DNA from: Telopea speciosissima
Lineage: Eukaryota > Streptophyta > Magnoliopsida > Proteales > Proteaceae
Direction: 5' to 3'
DNA: 64,000 nucleotides
Assembly: GCF_018873765.1 (NCBI RefSeq)
Contig: NC_057919.1
Coordinates: 67,264,984 to 67,328,983 of the forward strand
The position numbers were made by a program, and so were the translations under genes. The notes under the pieces were generated by a model, which was not told the DNA's origin, made no database searches, and saw only the letters and a program-made list of their open reading frames with translations. This document shows positions 1 through 12,900 of this stretch, in pieces (position 1 is the stretch's first letter; the number at the start of each line of letters is the position of its first letter).

Positions 1-60
1 CATCCAAATTTAAACCCTATTTTCCTCATTCTCTCTTCAGATTTCAGAATAGCCCAACAA

Positions 61-494
61 ATGGATGCTAACATAGTAACAGATCTCAAGTCGGAGGAGC
101 AGCTCTTCTTCGAATGCCTCTAGAACCCAGAACCTCTGGAGCTTCAGAGGTGAACAAGAAAATTTTATTTTACTTCTCCGTAATTTCTATCTGTATTGAT
201 CTTATTTACTTACAAGTGTAGTAATCATCTTTCTGAACTTGCAGATGCAGTGCAAAAGAAATTACCCATAACTTCGATTCTCTTGCTCTTCATAACAGTC
301 TCTTTGATGCGCATTACGAACCCTTTGTTGGTTCATCAATGGCAATAGATTTGATTTCATCCCAGCTCCCGCCGCTCCCAAATTTGAATTTGGAATTTCA
401 ATCTTTTGATGTTTTCGATTGGTTGGATCGCTACCTTTCTCCCAATGGAGGTTCGATTATGCTGTTCCGGCACTCGGCAGGCCCTCTTCACTCT
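61..494 (+). pseudogene. Unrecognised two-exon gene fragment with in-frame stop
   Basis: An ATG at 61 opens a frame that continues through an apparent exon 1 (61-149, donor GAG|GTGAAC) into exon 2 (from 245, after TTGCAG). The phase is correct: AG+A makes an Arg codon. The exon 2 frame stays open to about 494, where ATGCAG|GTTGCA could be a donor. The only break is a TAG at 121-123 in exon 1, 20 codons after the ATG. The exon 2 product includes SSMAIDLISSQLPPLPNLNL and then a stretch ending DWLDRYLSPNGG. I do not recognise the family. No further exons were found downstream, where the DNA becomes a tandem duplication. This is best read as the 5' part of a decayed gene. A real gene with a different start in exon 2 is possible but less likely. 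Confidence 0.4.
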
Positions 495-768
495 CACATG
501 CAGGTTGCAGAGGAGGTGAATAGAGACGAGAGAGATGAACAAAGAGGAGAGAGAGAACATCGGGAATGAAAAGTAATTTTGTGGAAAAGCATAAAAGTCA
601 GAGGTAGGTAGAGATGAGAGAGATGAATAGAGACGAGGGAATGGTGGTTCGATTTTGGTCTTCCGGCAGGCCCTCGTTGCTCCCGCACGCAGTTGCAGAG
701 AGGAGGTGAATAGAGACGAGAGAGATGAATAGAGGAGAGAGAGAAAATTGTGAATGAAAAGTAATTTG
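445..768. repeat. Diverged tandem duplication, about 140 bp unit
   Basis: Positions 445-584 and 640-768 are two diverged copies of one segment. Both run from ATGGNGGTTCGATT through GGCAGGCCCTC, GTTGCAGAG and GAGGTGAATAGAGACGAGAG to GAATGAAAAGTAATTT. A shorter purine-rich piece of the same unit lies between them (about 601-638). The first copy overlaps the end of the exon-like frame at 245-494, so the duplication probably broke the 3' side of that gene. Confidence 0.8.
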
Positions 769-776
769 CAAAAAGT

Positions 777-835
777 AAAAGGGGGAAAGTTTCGTACACG
801 GTTTACACGGCCGTGTACGAAACCTTTCCCCTTTT
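777..835. repeat. Near-perfect 25-bp inverted repeat (hairpin)
   Basis: The left arm 777-801 (AAAAGGGGGAAAG then TTTCGTACACGG) is matched by the reverse complement at 811-835 with one or two differences. The loop is 9 bases (802-810). It may be the core of a short foldback transposon. No target duplication was identified. Confidence 0.7.
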
Positions 836-959
836 ATTTTAGTGTAATTACACAAACAAAAACATACACGGTTTAATCATTTGAGACATGGAATGCTTTA
901 TAGTTTTTAAAGCCAAACAACTTTGGATTCTTCATTTCAGATTTTTGAAATTTTGATAC

Positions 960-1950
960 TTATACAAATCTTCCATCCGATGATATGAATTTTTCCCAGC
1001 TACAAAGACCATAACCCTGTTTCCCACTTCAATCCAACAAGAAGCAGGCATCTTCTATACCCCTTGCTCCACCATTGCTTTCCGCACCTTCTCTGCTTCC
1101 TTCCATTGCCCACTTGCAGAAAACAAATTTAATAGCAGCACATAGCTTGCTTCTCTCTCAGATTTTATGATCATCAAATCCTCTCCTACCTTTTCCCAAG
1201 CCCAACATTTCAATGTGCAACAGATGCGCCTAGTAGAGCTTCATGTGAGCTTGTTTTTCATACTTACGGTCCTTGAATATTCCTCAACCAACTGTCTTGC
1301 TTCTTTTGAGTACCCAACGCGGCCAAGCATGTCCACCGTTCAAGTTATGGGATCTGCTTCATGAACCAGTCCATAAGCTGATATCATTGATTCGAAAAAC
1401 ACTAGGCCTAGCTCTATTAGCCCTGAGTGACTACACGCCATTAACAATCCAATCCTAAAGCTTACAGCTTCAAAAGCTTTTCCATATAGTCCAAACCCAG
1501 ATATCATCACATTCCAAGAGACCAAATCTTTACTGATTATATCAATAAAAGCTTGGCATGATCCTTCTAAGTCACCACATTTGGTGTGCATGTTTACTAA
1601 GCCACTGCCTACATAGGTCAAGGAATGAAAACCACGGCGGAATGCAGAGCCATGTACCATCCTTCCACACCCAAGAACTGCCAAGTTAGAACGCTTGAAG
1701 GATGGCCCCAAAGGTGAAGTCATCAGGTTTGATAAGATTCCTCGTCATGTCAACAAAGAAGCCAAGGCAAGAGCACAGTCCTTGCATTACCCTGAGATTA
1801 TAGCTGTCCATTCTCAGGTGTCTGCCAAAACAGAGCAAGAGCACAGTCAATCTCCCCAACCTTCATGAACGCCATAGATCATGGCATTCCAAGAACCTGG
1901 GTTTGAGTCCTTGCATACGCAAATGCCCTCGCAGCATCATGTAAGCAGCT
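960..1950 (-). pseudogene. PLS-class pentatricopeptide repeat (PPR) protein pseudogene
   Basis: On the minus strand, 1723 down to 1340 encodes PPR text in order: GRMVHG, a YVGSGLVNMHTKCGDLEGS motif, a KDLVSWNVMISGFGLYGKA motif and ACSHSGLIELGLVFFESM. This matches the P/L/S repeats of plant organellar RNA-editing PPR proteins. The frame then meets a TGA where the family has a residue before VDMLGR. It continues in pieces as VDMLGRVGYSKEARQLVEE and, after a frame change, an E/E+-like part (YVLLLNLFSASGQWKEAEKV, then a TAG, then SCWIEVGNRVMVFVAG) down to about 960. Upstream, 1736-1950 holds more broken repeats (SMAFMKVGEIDCALALFWQ). Multiple stops and frame changes make it a dead gene. The C-terminal E-like motifs suggest the ancestor was an editing factor. 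Confidence 0.8.
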
Positions 1951-3982
1951 AAGTTTGGTATGGATTCTTGGAATAGATTTTGGGTCTAGAAGGCATTCTG
2001 AAACCTTGTTGTTTTCTATTTTCTCGTTAAAGAATGTGTTTTAGAAGCAGAATCTATTCTAAGAATGCATACCAAACACAAAGGGTGGGATTCAATCCCA
2101 TGATCTACTCAGAATGAGGACACATAGTAAAGGATAATTAAGAGAAAAAAAGAAGACAGCCATGTGATGGGATTGGTGTCCTTCAGTGTGATAATTGTAG
2201 CATTTACCAATATAAACATCTCCAAATCTTTTGTATATATCAATCCTCCTCCTCTTTCAATGAAGGAGTTGATCTTCTTTCACCATTCCTTTGATTAAGA
2301 AAAGCAAGAAGAAAAGTATAATACTCAGAAGTTTAAAATGAAACCATTCTATAATTTATGTAATTTATATCATAGTTTCTTTTTACTTCTAAGGATGAAT
2401 CAATTACAATAAATACTTTTTCATCGGAGAAAAAAGTTATTATATTAGAAACTATTCTTCTATTTCACCTGATAAAGCAAACTCTTGCATCCTCCCCTAT
2501 CCTTGGAAAACAATCTTTTTGTATCAAGAATCCTACTGTAAATCTTTGATAATGACTGCATTTTTTTCTATTTACCAAAAAAAAAAAAAAAAAAACACAA
2601 GACAGCTTTGCTTCGTCGGTTCGACTTTCGTACAATAAGGATCGGGATAGTTTGGTTTAACACTAACAACCAAAGCTTGTCTGAAGATCTTGTTCCAGGG
2701 AGGATTTACTTCTTCCTTGTGACTGATTCACCAGAAGAGATATTGGAGAATTATGTAAGAAACAAACAAGCAAAATTTAGAAAAGGAAAAGAAAACAAGA
2801 ATAAGAAACTGCTCAGGTTCACCACAAAAATATGATTCCATCTTTTACAGTTATTTATTCCCATATCATACATCTTTTGTTATCAGTCCATTTCCAACCA
2901 CTTCATGATTTCTCTCTGTCCATTTAGGCAACTTTCACGGATTTTGTGTTTTAAAACAATGGTGAAAACCTGCCTTACATAGCATCATGGAGAAAGCAGT
3001 GCAGAAGAGGGTGCCTCATTGGTCGTTTTATTGACAAATATGTATGTTGAGATGTGGAAAGCTTTGGAGGTACATTCACACATCTTTTATCTGGGCTTTA
3101 AATCATGTGTGTTCAGGTTATCTTCACCTAATAGGTAAGCTTTTAGGTTAGATTCCCAAATGATATTTTATGAGTTCTCCCACTATAATTGACCCTTGTG
3201 AAAGTGATATGGATTAACCATTCTTATACAACAAAAATGAATAATTTTCTTTCCCACCCACCACCATTCCCTGGGAGCTGAGACTTGGGAGGAAAGGTTG
3301 GCAAGAAGAAATCCTAGTGTTTAGGCTCAAAGTAAGAGAGAGGGGTTTACATGCTGCACGTTTATGTTGACATTTTACACATCAAGCCAACAACAGGTAA
3401 CAAAATGGTATATTTAATGACCAGAGGGGAAGGATCACATATTTAATGAGAGAGACAGAGAGGGAAGTACATATGAGTATACTTCCTTCCCCATTCAAAA
3501 TAATATGATATTTAGAGCCTGTTTAGAGCCTGTTCGAATCATTTCTCAAATGAATTGGAGAACATGCAAAACACCCGACCCACCCAACCACAAAGGAAAA
3601 AGATAAGAGTACTAAAGAACAAAATGGATTAACAGTAATTTCACAAAAAAATAAGCAAAGATTTCCCCATTCATCTTTGTGGTATCATACTCTGGAACTC
3701 TAAAAATTTAGATCATATATTCAACTAATTTAACACAAGATGATCAAGCTTCAAATTCCCAATGATGTCAACATGGATTTACAACCACGGATCTGTACTC
3801 TGTAGAATTGGGTCAAACTATACATTAATATTTATCTAAGGAATCCTATGTAAAATATGTTCTATATAGGACTAAAATCTGCAGGGGACTAAGTGTCAGC
3901 CTGCTTGAGCCATTGTGATTTCCAGAATCTCTAATGAACTTCTCCAGGCTTGACCCATGTGATCTTCACCTCTCATCCAACA
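1951..3982. other. Intergenic stretch, no convincing gene
   Basis: AT-rich DNA between the PPR relic and the 3' end of the CAMTA gene. It has a poly(A) run at about 2577-2595 and a 75-codon open frame at 2608-2835 without a recognised domain. The stretch just below 3983 should contain the CAMTA 3' UTR. Confidence 0.6.
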
Positions 3983-6900
3983 CTAAGGATCAAGAAGCCC
4001 TTCGTATTCCAACTGCATGAAGTATAATTAATTCAGTAACAAGGTCTACATAACTTGAATCACATCTTTGGGATTTTCACCAATTACCACAAAAACACCT
4101 ACCGTTGCTTGATTGTGGGCCAATTTCATCCTTCGGTACTCTAGCTGTGCTTGCTTTGATCGGAACATGGATTGGACTCGTATAATAGATCTCTCCACAC
4201 GCTCTTCTGCTTGTTTCCTGCTGATCTGGAAGAAGTCCTCCACACCATTCTCTTGGTTTTGATTTACTCCAACAGCTTCAGTGCCTTGGACCTGAAGCCC
4301 ACGGAATCCTTTTTTCTTCTGACGCCAACGTAAAACTGCTTTCTCAAGTATTCCAACTGACCAAAGAATCTTACGGTACTGCTTCCGTACTTGGAGACCT
4401 CGGAATGCAGCCTGAATTGGAAAAAAAAAACTTAAATCAGCAGCTTCTTTGTTAAGCCATAGAAAAGCATATAACTGCAAGATTCTAAATTCAAACCACC
4501 TTATAACACACTAACATGACATGTAGCAAAACCTCCAAGTAGTTGGGAAGCTTCTGGTGCTATAGTTACATATAACTTGGGCTGGTATGATTTAAGTTTT
4601 TTTTGGATGAATAAAAAATTCATTACCAAAACCCCAAAGGGGAGAGAAGGGAGAAGGGGGGAGGGGAGAATATACAGGGGAAAAAGTGGGGGGGGGGGGG
4701 AGAGCTATATAAGTCTCAAGCCCTAGGAAGGACTAAGAGACTGAAAAAGAGAAACATCTAATCCCCAGGATACAACAACGTGCCTGTTCCTTGGGGAATC
4801 AAAAAGGGAACCATGAGGGAGCATATGAAGTTTAGAGCTGACGTAAAAAAAAGATGGTTTTCCAAATCAAGTCGAATGAATGGGAGCTGGAGGTCCATCT
4901 TCTGAGATTCCGCTCCATCCAAATGTGAGAAATAGCAGCCCCAAACACAAGCTTACCAATAGTATCACAGATAGAGCTACCAGAAAAAGTCATGTCCAAC
5001 CAAAGCCATTCTCGAGTGAAGGGTAGGGGTCTCTTACAACAGGGTCAGAGGGAACCAAGGGCTTTTTTGCAGATAGTGGAGGTAAAAGGGTGGGAGAAGA
5101 CAAGGTGATCGGTATCCTCAATGCCATTCCAACAAAACTTCCAGGGCCGACTTGCCTAAATTTGGGCTGATTTGGCAAGGTAAAACGTTCTGCTAGTACA
5201 CTCGCCCCCATACTACGTTCATAAATAAACACACTAACACAACACTCATCGCAGAATGTAGCAAACCCCTCAAGTAGCCAGGAAACCTAGCTGGGTTGAG
5301 TTGCATATGACTCGGGTTGGTATGACTAAGTTTACTTGAGAACCATTTGACCAGGGTTGACTTGCCTAATTTGGGTCCACTTGACGGTAAAAAAGTACTC
5401 CCTCCAACAAAACAAACACTTGGACTGAGCCATTACCACTGAAGGGTTAAACAAAGCCAGTACGCAATTTGGCTAGGATACTTCCATCCATGTAATAAAA
5501 CAACTATGTCGTATACAAGTAGATGTATTAGTAATGGTAAACCATTATCAAAAGGAACATACTTGAATTTTAATAGCCTGCCGACGTATATTGAGAAACT
5601 CTTTCCGAATCTTCCAAGTACGAAATCTATATTGGATTCGTGCAGCAGCTGACATCTTCTTTCGGATCTCATAGTTTCGGAAAGCATGTTGAATTCTCAT
5701 AGCTGCAACTATATTACGAGCCTCGTTCTCTGGATTGGAAAACTCAACTGCTTTTGTCCTCTGCTTTAGAGAATTCTCCCTGAATGCAGATTGTATACGG
5801 GATGCCGCATCAGCAGCTGCCCGATATGCTTCCAAGGTATCCTTCAGGCACAGCTCATCCTCACTGAGGTTTATGGAGTTAACCAGGTCAGTGGAGATAG
5901 TTTGTGGGGAGCCACTTATGTTTCCTGATATGTACATAGCATTCAATTGTGCTATTAATCCCTTTTCTGCAAGATAAGCAGCTAGGCCCTCATGTCCATT
6001 CTTGGAAGCAAGATCAGCAGCAGTCTGTCCACCAGGAAATTCTGGAGTTGGGTCTGTGACTAAATTTGGCTTTGCCCCTGCAGATAAAAGAACTGCAACC
6101 ATTTCCTTCCTACAAACGGATATCACCAAGTTTGAAAGAATTAGCGAAGTGAAAACTAATTATTTGAAAATGATAAGTTACTAAGTGAAACAGGTTTAGT
6201 TACCACACACACACACACAAAGGATCCAGGGTTGGCATTGAAAGCCACACACTGTTATATGCACACATGAAGTCTCTCCTCATTGGAGAATATGGAACAC
6301 TAACTCTTTTTTCTTTTTTCTTGCAGAGCAAACACATATTATACATATTGTTTCTTATGCCTTCCAAATAATCTCTCTTTTCAAAATAGATCCAATTATT
6401 CTCTATCAGCTAGCACACACTATTGCTGACCTGCCTTCTTGATCCAGGATTTTAATTTGGTTTAAAGCTGGGTGGACTAAAGTTTCTGAGTCCCCTGTCT
6501 CGCCCCCTCTTTGTTTCACCAGCTTTCAACAAGTCTCCACCACCAAGAAAAAGGGAGCCCAAATTCTCTATTGGTTCATAGATTAGTTTTGGTGTTTCTG
6601 AGGAAGTAGGCATTTCCAAGCTTGATTTTTAAGGTGTTGGAAAGAGGTGAATAACATGGAATATTTTGCTAATATACGTACGAAAATATATCTACATAAC
6701 ATTTTTCAGATCACGAATGTTCAAGCGAAAACAACATTAAACTCCAACTAATCACTAGGAAGAGTTTGGTGTTTTTCCACTTAGTGATCTTTTGTGCCAT
6801 AGTTGTATTAAATCAGATTATTCCTGCAATGCAGTTTTCAATATGTATTTTGGCTAAGGTAGGATTGAATAATTGAGGGTGGGCCTTGGTGCAGCGGTAA

Positions 6901-9900
6901 AGGTTGCTCCATTGTGACCAAGTGGTCACGGGTTCGAGTCTGGAAACAGCCTATCTGCCAAAGTAGGGGTAAGGCTGTGTACATTATGACCCTCCCCAGA
7001 CCCCGCAGTGGCGGGAGCCTCGTGCGCTGGGTACGCCTTTTTTTAAGGATTGAATAATTGATGTACGGTTAGGAAATAACATGTATCATATCTCGTACAC
7101 AATTTCCAGAAAGAATAAACAATATCGGAACATAAACTAAATAAAACTTAAACAGATATTACTTTTGCATGCCTTCATACATGGATGAGTGTGAACAAAT
7201 ACGTGTGTGTGTGTGAGAGAGAGAATAATTAAACAAATCTTGAAGCAAATGCCTTTTTTTTAAGAGTGAAAGAGAATGCCATAGGTAGCAAAAACAAATA
7301 TTTTGCAATTTCAAGTAGTATAAAGAAATACCTCCCATAGTAAGCAGCCCAATGAAGTGCTGTCCATCCAGATGCATCACGAAAATCTAAAGAGATGCCT
7401 GAACTTGAATATGGTTTAACAGACCAGGTATAGCCTAGGATAGCACACAAATGGATTACTCCTTGACCTTGACGGTCCCGAGCAGGGATTTTACACCCTT
7501 CAACTACTCTTTCCAAAAGCCACTCTAGAAACTTGTTCTTCAAAGAGAGTTCAAGCAAACTGTTTTTGGCTAGTGGAAACGAGATCCCATCACCAACTGA
7601 CTTAATTAAATGTGCCCAACCTTTGTCAATGGAAGAGATTATTTGCGCAAATCTTTTTGCCTCCCTTAGGGAATTTGCTGAAGCCTTACTAGATAGAAGA
7701 GTAATGCTATTAGTTGTAGAGAAGAGCAAATGTGCCAATCTTAACTGCACTTGACATTCTTCCCACTTATCTTCTGGCTGAGCAACCCAGTTGTTCATAG
7801 GAGAACGATACTCAAAAGTCAGTACTTGGCTAATGGGAGTACTGCCATCAAGACTCAGGTAGAAATTAACTGGGCCAGGGTTATGTGGCAATGCCATACA
7901 ACGGAACACCCCAAATTGAACCATTTCTACAGGAACACATACATCGCCAAAGACGCAATATAATCTAGTCTCTGCAAGAAGATGTGAAGAATCTCTGCTA
8001 AAACATCCAATCACTATGACCTGCAGAAATCATCAACCAAATGTCAACACTTGTAGTTAACATTCAATCCTTGTCATATAGTTACGGAGTAAAATAAAAA
8101 ACACGGGGCTTTCTGTGATCAGATGACTACACAGTGCAAAATGCAAGACAAACTTAATTACTTTCATAACAAATTTCCCATTGAGCAAAGTAAGTTTCAT
8201 TAAGTATGGAAATTTCTTGTGACAACTTCACACTCATAAGCAGGAGACATCATCCCAATATGATTGTTCAAGCCTTTCTTGCAACTATTTAGGACTGCCT
8301 ACTAAAATCCTGTTGCGGTTTGTTCTTCCATCTTATCTACAGCCACATCTTCTGTCAAATGCAACATTTCCAGAAAATAGAAGGAATTTGAGACAACCTG
8401 TCTATTTACACTACCACTATCCATTACTTTTTTTTTCTTGCATGAATTAGAAGATAATAGAGAAGAGGAACACAAAGAGGTTAAAGAAGAACCCATTGTT
8501 TGAAAAGGGGGGAGGGGGATTGGTCTCCATCTTCATATACTAAACTGTCAGGTGATGTCCTAGGAATGCTAATGATCAACAACTCAAAACAGATAGAACT
8601 TAACTCGCCTATATAACTAAGCTTCATTTCTCCACAACTCTTGGAAATGGATTTAAATTACATCCAGAGAACTAAAAGCAAAAGCATGCCAACTATCGAG
8701 CCCATCTCAAGTTGGGTCTAGCCCACCCAATTTTTCCACATCAGTATTTTATTTTAATTGCTTAGCTAGGCATTGAAATATTGATTTCATAGATCTAGAG
8801 GTTATTTTGGAAAATTGTCTGTTTGATAATGAAATTTAGTTTTCAGAGCTTTACATTGTCTGGAACAACAATGTAGACCCTATTGATAGTCAACTTCCTA
8901 ATGGGCCCCACATCATAATAATAGTGCCAAATAAAGAGATAAGGTTTAGAATTCAGGCTACACTGCCTTCTTCTATAATTTCTGAGGATGTACAAAATTT
9001 CCATCTGGTTCTTTCATCAAAACCTAGACAGCCTTTCAAAGGTCAAGACTTGATGAATCTAGACATTTAAGGAGGGTCTTCCACAAAAGATTCTAGTCCC
9101 ATAGAAAATGGTTCAATCAATACTCATAAGCAGTTAGATAAAGCCATTTGAGACTTTCAACAGCAGTTCATAAAGTTCTATAATTATTGCACCACCTATC
9201 TGACATGGTCCAATTTATTATTAACTCTGAACTAGGGGGTTTTTATCCTATGGCAGCCATTCTTTTCATATTTACTTTCATTCTAATGAACATGGAGAAA
9301 TGAGCAATGTTATTTTGTAGCTGTTCAGAGTACATATTTCTCTAAAATATTTCAATGCTTAGTCCATAAACTCTTCAATCAGCAAATCATATATAAATGT
9401 GTTCGTGAAAAGACTTGTTTCTCAACTGGAAAATAGTCTAGCCTCAAATAAGACATGCAAGCCATAACAAGAAGCTTATTTTGCAGAATGGAAATATAGT
9501 GAGAATAGACCTTTGTTTCTTCAGTTGAAAAAGCCCATGCAGGTGAAACTTCAGTTATACTGAAAACTTGCTCTCCAATAGAAGGTTGATTATTATCTAT
9601 CTCGGTATATACACTTGATTCATGACCACTGGAGATTGGGGATTCAAGTTGTGGATCATTGATCGATCCTTGGGAATTAGTCATAATGCAGTTCATCCAC
9701 CTGCCAAAGCTGTCCTGAGTTTGCAAACCTTCAACAGGAACATCCAATGAATCATATTTTCCCACTCTCAGCTCTTCAGAATCCTGTCTGTGGTCACTCA
9801 TTCCCATTGTTTGAAAGCAATCATGGATTGGTAGTTGTACACCGACAGGAACACACCCAGCAGCAGGTAAATTGTCTTTTAGGAGAATACTACCCTGCAA

Positions 9901-12900
9901 TGAGTCATAGATAGGGATTACTACATGGTAGAAGTTAAGAATCAAACAGAATATTTTGAAATATTATAGCTGCTTGGTCCCCTTAAATTGCCAATACTTG
10001 GAAGAGCAAAAGGTAATCATAGACTTCAGTAGATAATCCATGTATGCATCATTGTCAAGGCGTCGCCAAGCGTCCAAGGTTTGTACCCCCTCCAACGCCT
10101 TTTGTCACATAGATCCCATGACAACTATGATACTAACTATATGAAAAAGTCTGTGTTGTTCAGCAAGCCAACACAACCAAAGTTCGATGACTCTGAACCA
10201 TAAAAATGGCATTGGACAAACATTTTGAGTTCAAATCCAAAAATGGTAATGTATGCAATGGAGAGCCAATTTGAAGATTCAGTATGTGTGCAACTGGGAA
10301 TTCAAGCTACAAGACAAACAAAAGAGACAATTAACCTAAAGTATATTCAGAGACGATATGTATCATACTATATAAGGGATTGTGTGTGCATGAGTTAAAG
10401 TTCCCTTGACAGTTGTCAAGTCAAGCTTGCCTTGATAGACCACCTACTCTCTGCCACATGGAGGGCCCTTCTGCTCAAACTGACCATTGGATGGGACCCC
10501 CCGGCCCCCGCCAATGGGATTAGCTAGTATTAAAGTTTGGGCCCCATCAATACCGTACAGTTGACGATGCAAAAACGTAAACCCTTGTATTTTCAATGGT
10601 TAGACTGCCCCAAAGTTGCCACTGAATTTTCAACCAATTTCTAAAGCCTACCTTTCTTCATTTGGGAAAAATTGACAGGCTGAAACTTACTAGGCTGATA
10701 GATGATGATGTGAATACAATGTCTTTTAATTTGAGTCGCAACAGAGCTGCCACATGACATATTTGGGCTGTCAAGGCAAGCTTGGCCCAATGCCCACCCA
10801 TGTCCACCATATCTTGGCACATGGAACTGGTGAACTTTACAGAGTTCACCAATCTTGGTGAAAGTTAACTTCACCCGTGTGTATGCAGAAAAAATTTTCT
10901 TTATTGATTTTAAGCCAACAGAAAAGAGAGCTAAGCCTTTGTCTAAACAAGAGAATTGAGCAACTGTTCATAAGATATTTTGGATTTAACTGTCCCACAC
11001 AAAATAACATAACATCAAACAAGGGCGTAATACCACTGTGGCAGCTTATGAAAAGGAGTGAACAATGAAGAACAGTGTGTAATAGTGGCTGAATTTACTT
11101 ACATTGTTTTTGGAGTTACTCATTACATATAGGTTCTGCTGCTCAAAATATGAAACGTCATCTGCCATAAAGAAACTGTTATCAATGGTCTCTAAGTTGA
11201 ACAGCTAAGCAATATCAAGAAAAGGTTCTAAGTTATACACTTATACCTCTCTTAGGTCCTGGAGGATCATTGCGATTTTCTGTTGCCACCAGATCTTCCC
11301 ACTCAAGAGTGTTAATCTCATGAAGTTTCAGCTCATGATTTCTAACAGTCATACATTCACCAACCTCTTTTGATTCAACAGAACCTAATATTTTCAAAAA
11401 ATAATACATTATGATATTGCTGATATCAAGAACCATATCAGTAAGATCACATAATCAATTATTAACATGATATGATAATAAGGGTGTCAAAAACACCCGA
11501 CCATCCCTCCCTTCAGGCTGGGCTGGGTTTGCTATTTGCATGGCCCTGGCAGGGCCGGGCCAGGCCTGGGTTGAGGCCTCGACCCTGGCAAGGCCAGCCC
11601 GACCCTGTATTATATAATATATATATTTATACAATATAGAGAGAGTGTGCTTTGGTGCAACGGTCAAGGTTGCTCTATTGTGACCAAGTGGTCATGGGTT
11701 CGAGTCTTGAAACAGCCTCTTTGCGAAAAATGCCTTTTTTTAAAGCCTGGGATTTGTTAAGTGGGCTGTGATTGGACTTTGTTAGTACCACAACTCAATG
11801 GGCCAAGATATTTAGGGTCAATCAGGGCCGGGCCGGGCTGGGTTGAGGGTATGCTTGGCCCTGGCAGGGCTGGGCTGGGTTGGGGTTTAGGTTAAGGCTC
11901 CTAGGGTTGGGCTAGGGTTTAGGGCAAGCCCGGACCAGACCGGCCCGTTGACACCCCTATATGATAAAGAAAAATACAAAATCTGTGAACAAAGCTAGGT
12001 ATCTTCCATCTTAATTGAAATACAAGATCCTTTTTATTTGCACTAAAAAAGTTACAGCACAATCATGGAATGTTTATCTCACCAGCATAATCTACCACGG
12101 AATCAATTTCTTCCAATAAAACCCCAGAAGCGTATGGGTCAGAGTTTCCTGAGCTCGAATTTGAATGAACAGGTGTAGTGCTAGAACCCTGCACCTGTAT
12201 TGCATGATGTGATGTATATAAGAAAATGCATGAGTACCTTTCTTGACATTCATAGTTAACAAAGCATAATAAACCAACAAACTAACCTCTAATGTTTCAC
12301 GATAATGCACAAGGACTATGTGTTCTTGTTTCCTGTAGAAAAAAAGGGGACCACGAGATTAGAAAATTTTAATTGAACACTAAATAGTAAATATAGAATT
12401 TTATATAACAACCATAAGAGAAAGAAAATAAGTAGTTGAAAATGTGAATTATTCCACGCTTTAAATAATCATTACATACTTGTCAAGTAGCCAATAACAC
12501 CTGCGGACAAAGTTGGGGTTATCCTGGCCATGTGCATAATAGACATGGATCCTTTCTTCATTACCAACCTGTATGATGAAATGAAAACATGCATGGATTC
12601 CAAGAAATACAAATATTTTAGAGATAACGTGAGCATATATAACATTCTGGATTCCAAGAAAACAAAATACAGTAGAAGAGAAGGTTGGGAACTAGGAATT
12701 TGCTAACTTGGATCTTTGTTAAGTATTGATGCTCCAATAGAGATAAGCAATCACACGAGAATAGTAATTTTGGAAAGAAAGCCCATAAATACATAATTAG
12801 GACGATCTTTTGTTGATTCAACCACCAAACTTTACAAACTTCAGGGAGGCATATGTTGCATACTAGAACAGAATAAACCGTATCAGAAGTTAGTAACAGA

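Noticed and set aside
2608-2835. 75-codon open frame on the plus strand (FDFRTIRIGIVWFNTNN)
   Set aside because: It reads protein-like, but I recognise no family, it lacks upstream exons, and it follows a poly(A) run. Not strong enough to call a gene.
6886-6960. tRNA-like sequence with A and B boxes
   Set aside because: It is the head of an Au SINE with a 16-bp target duplication, and the same text recurs in six other places. No cloverleaf tRNA is expected.
10380-10883. Possible 500-bp foldback with CAAGCTTGCCTTGA on both strands
   Set aside because: Only short patches pair, outer ends do not match, and no target duplication is visible.
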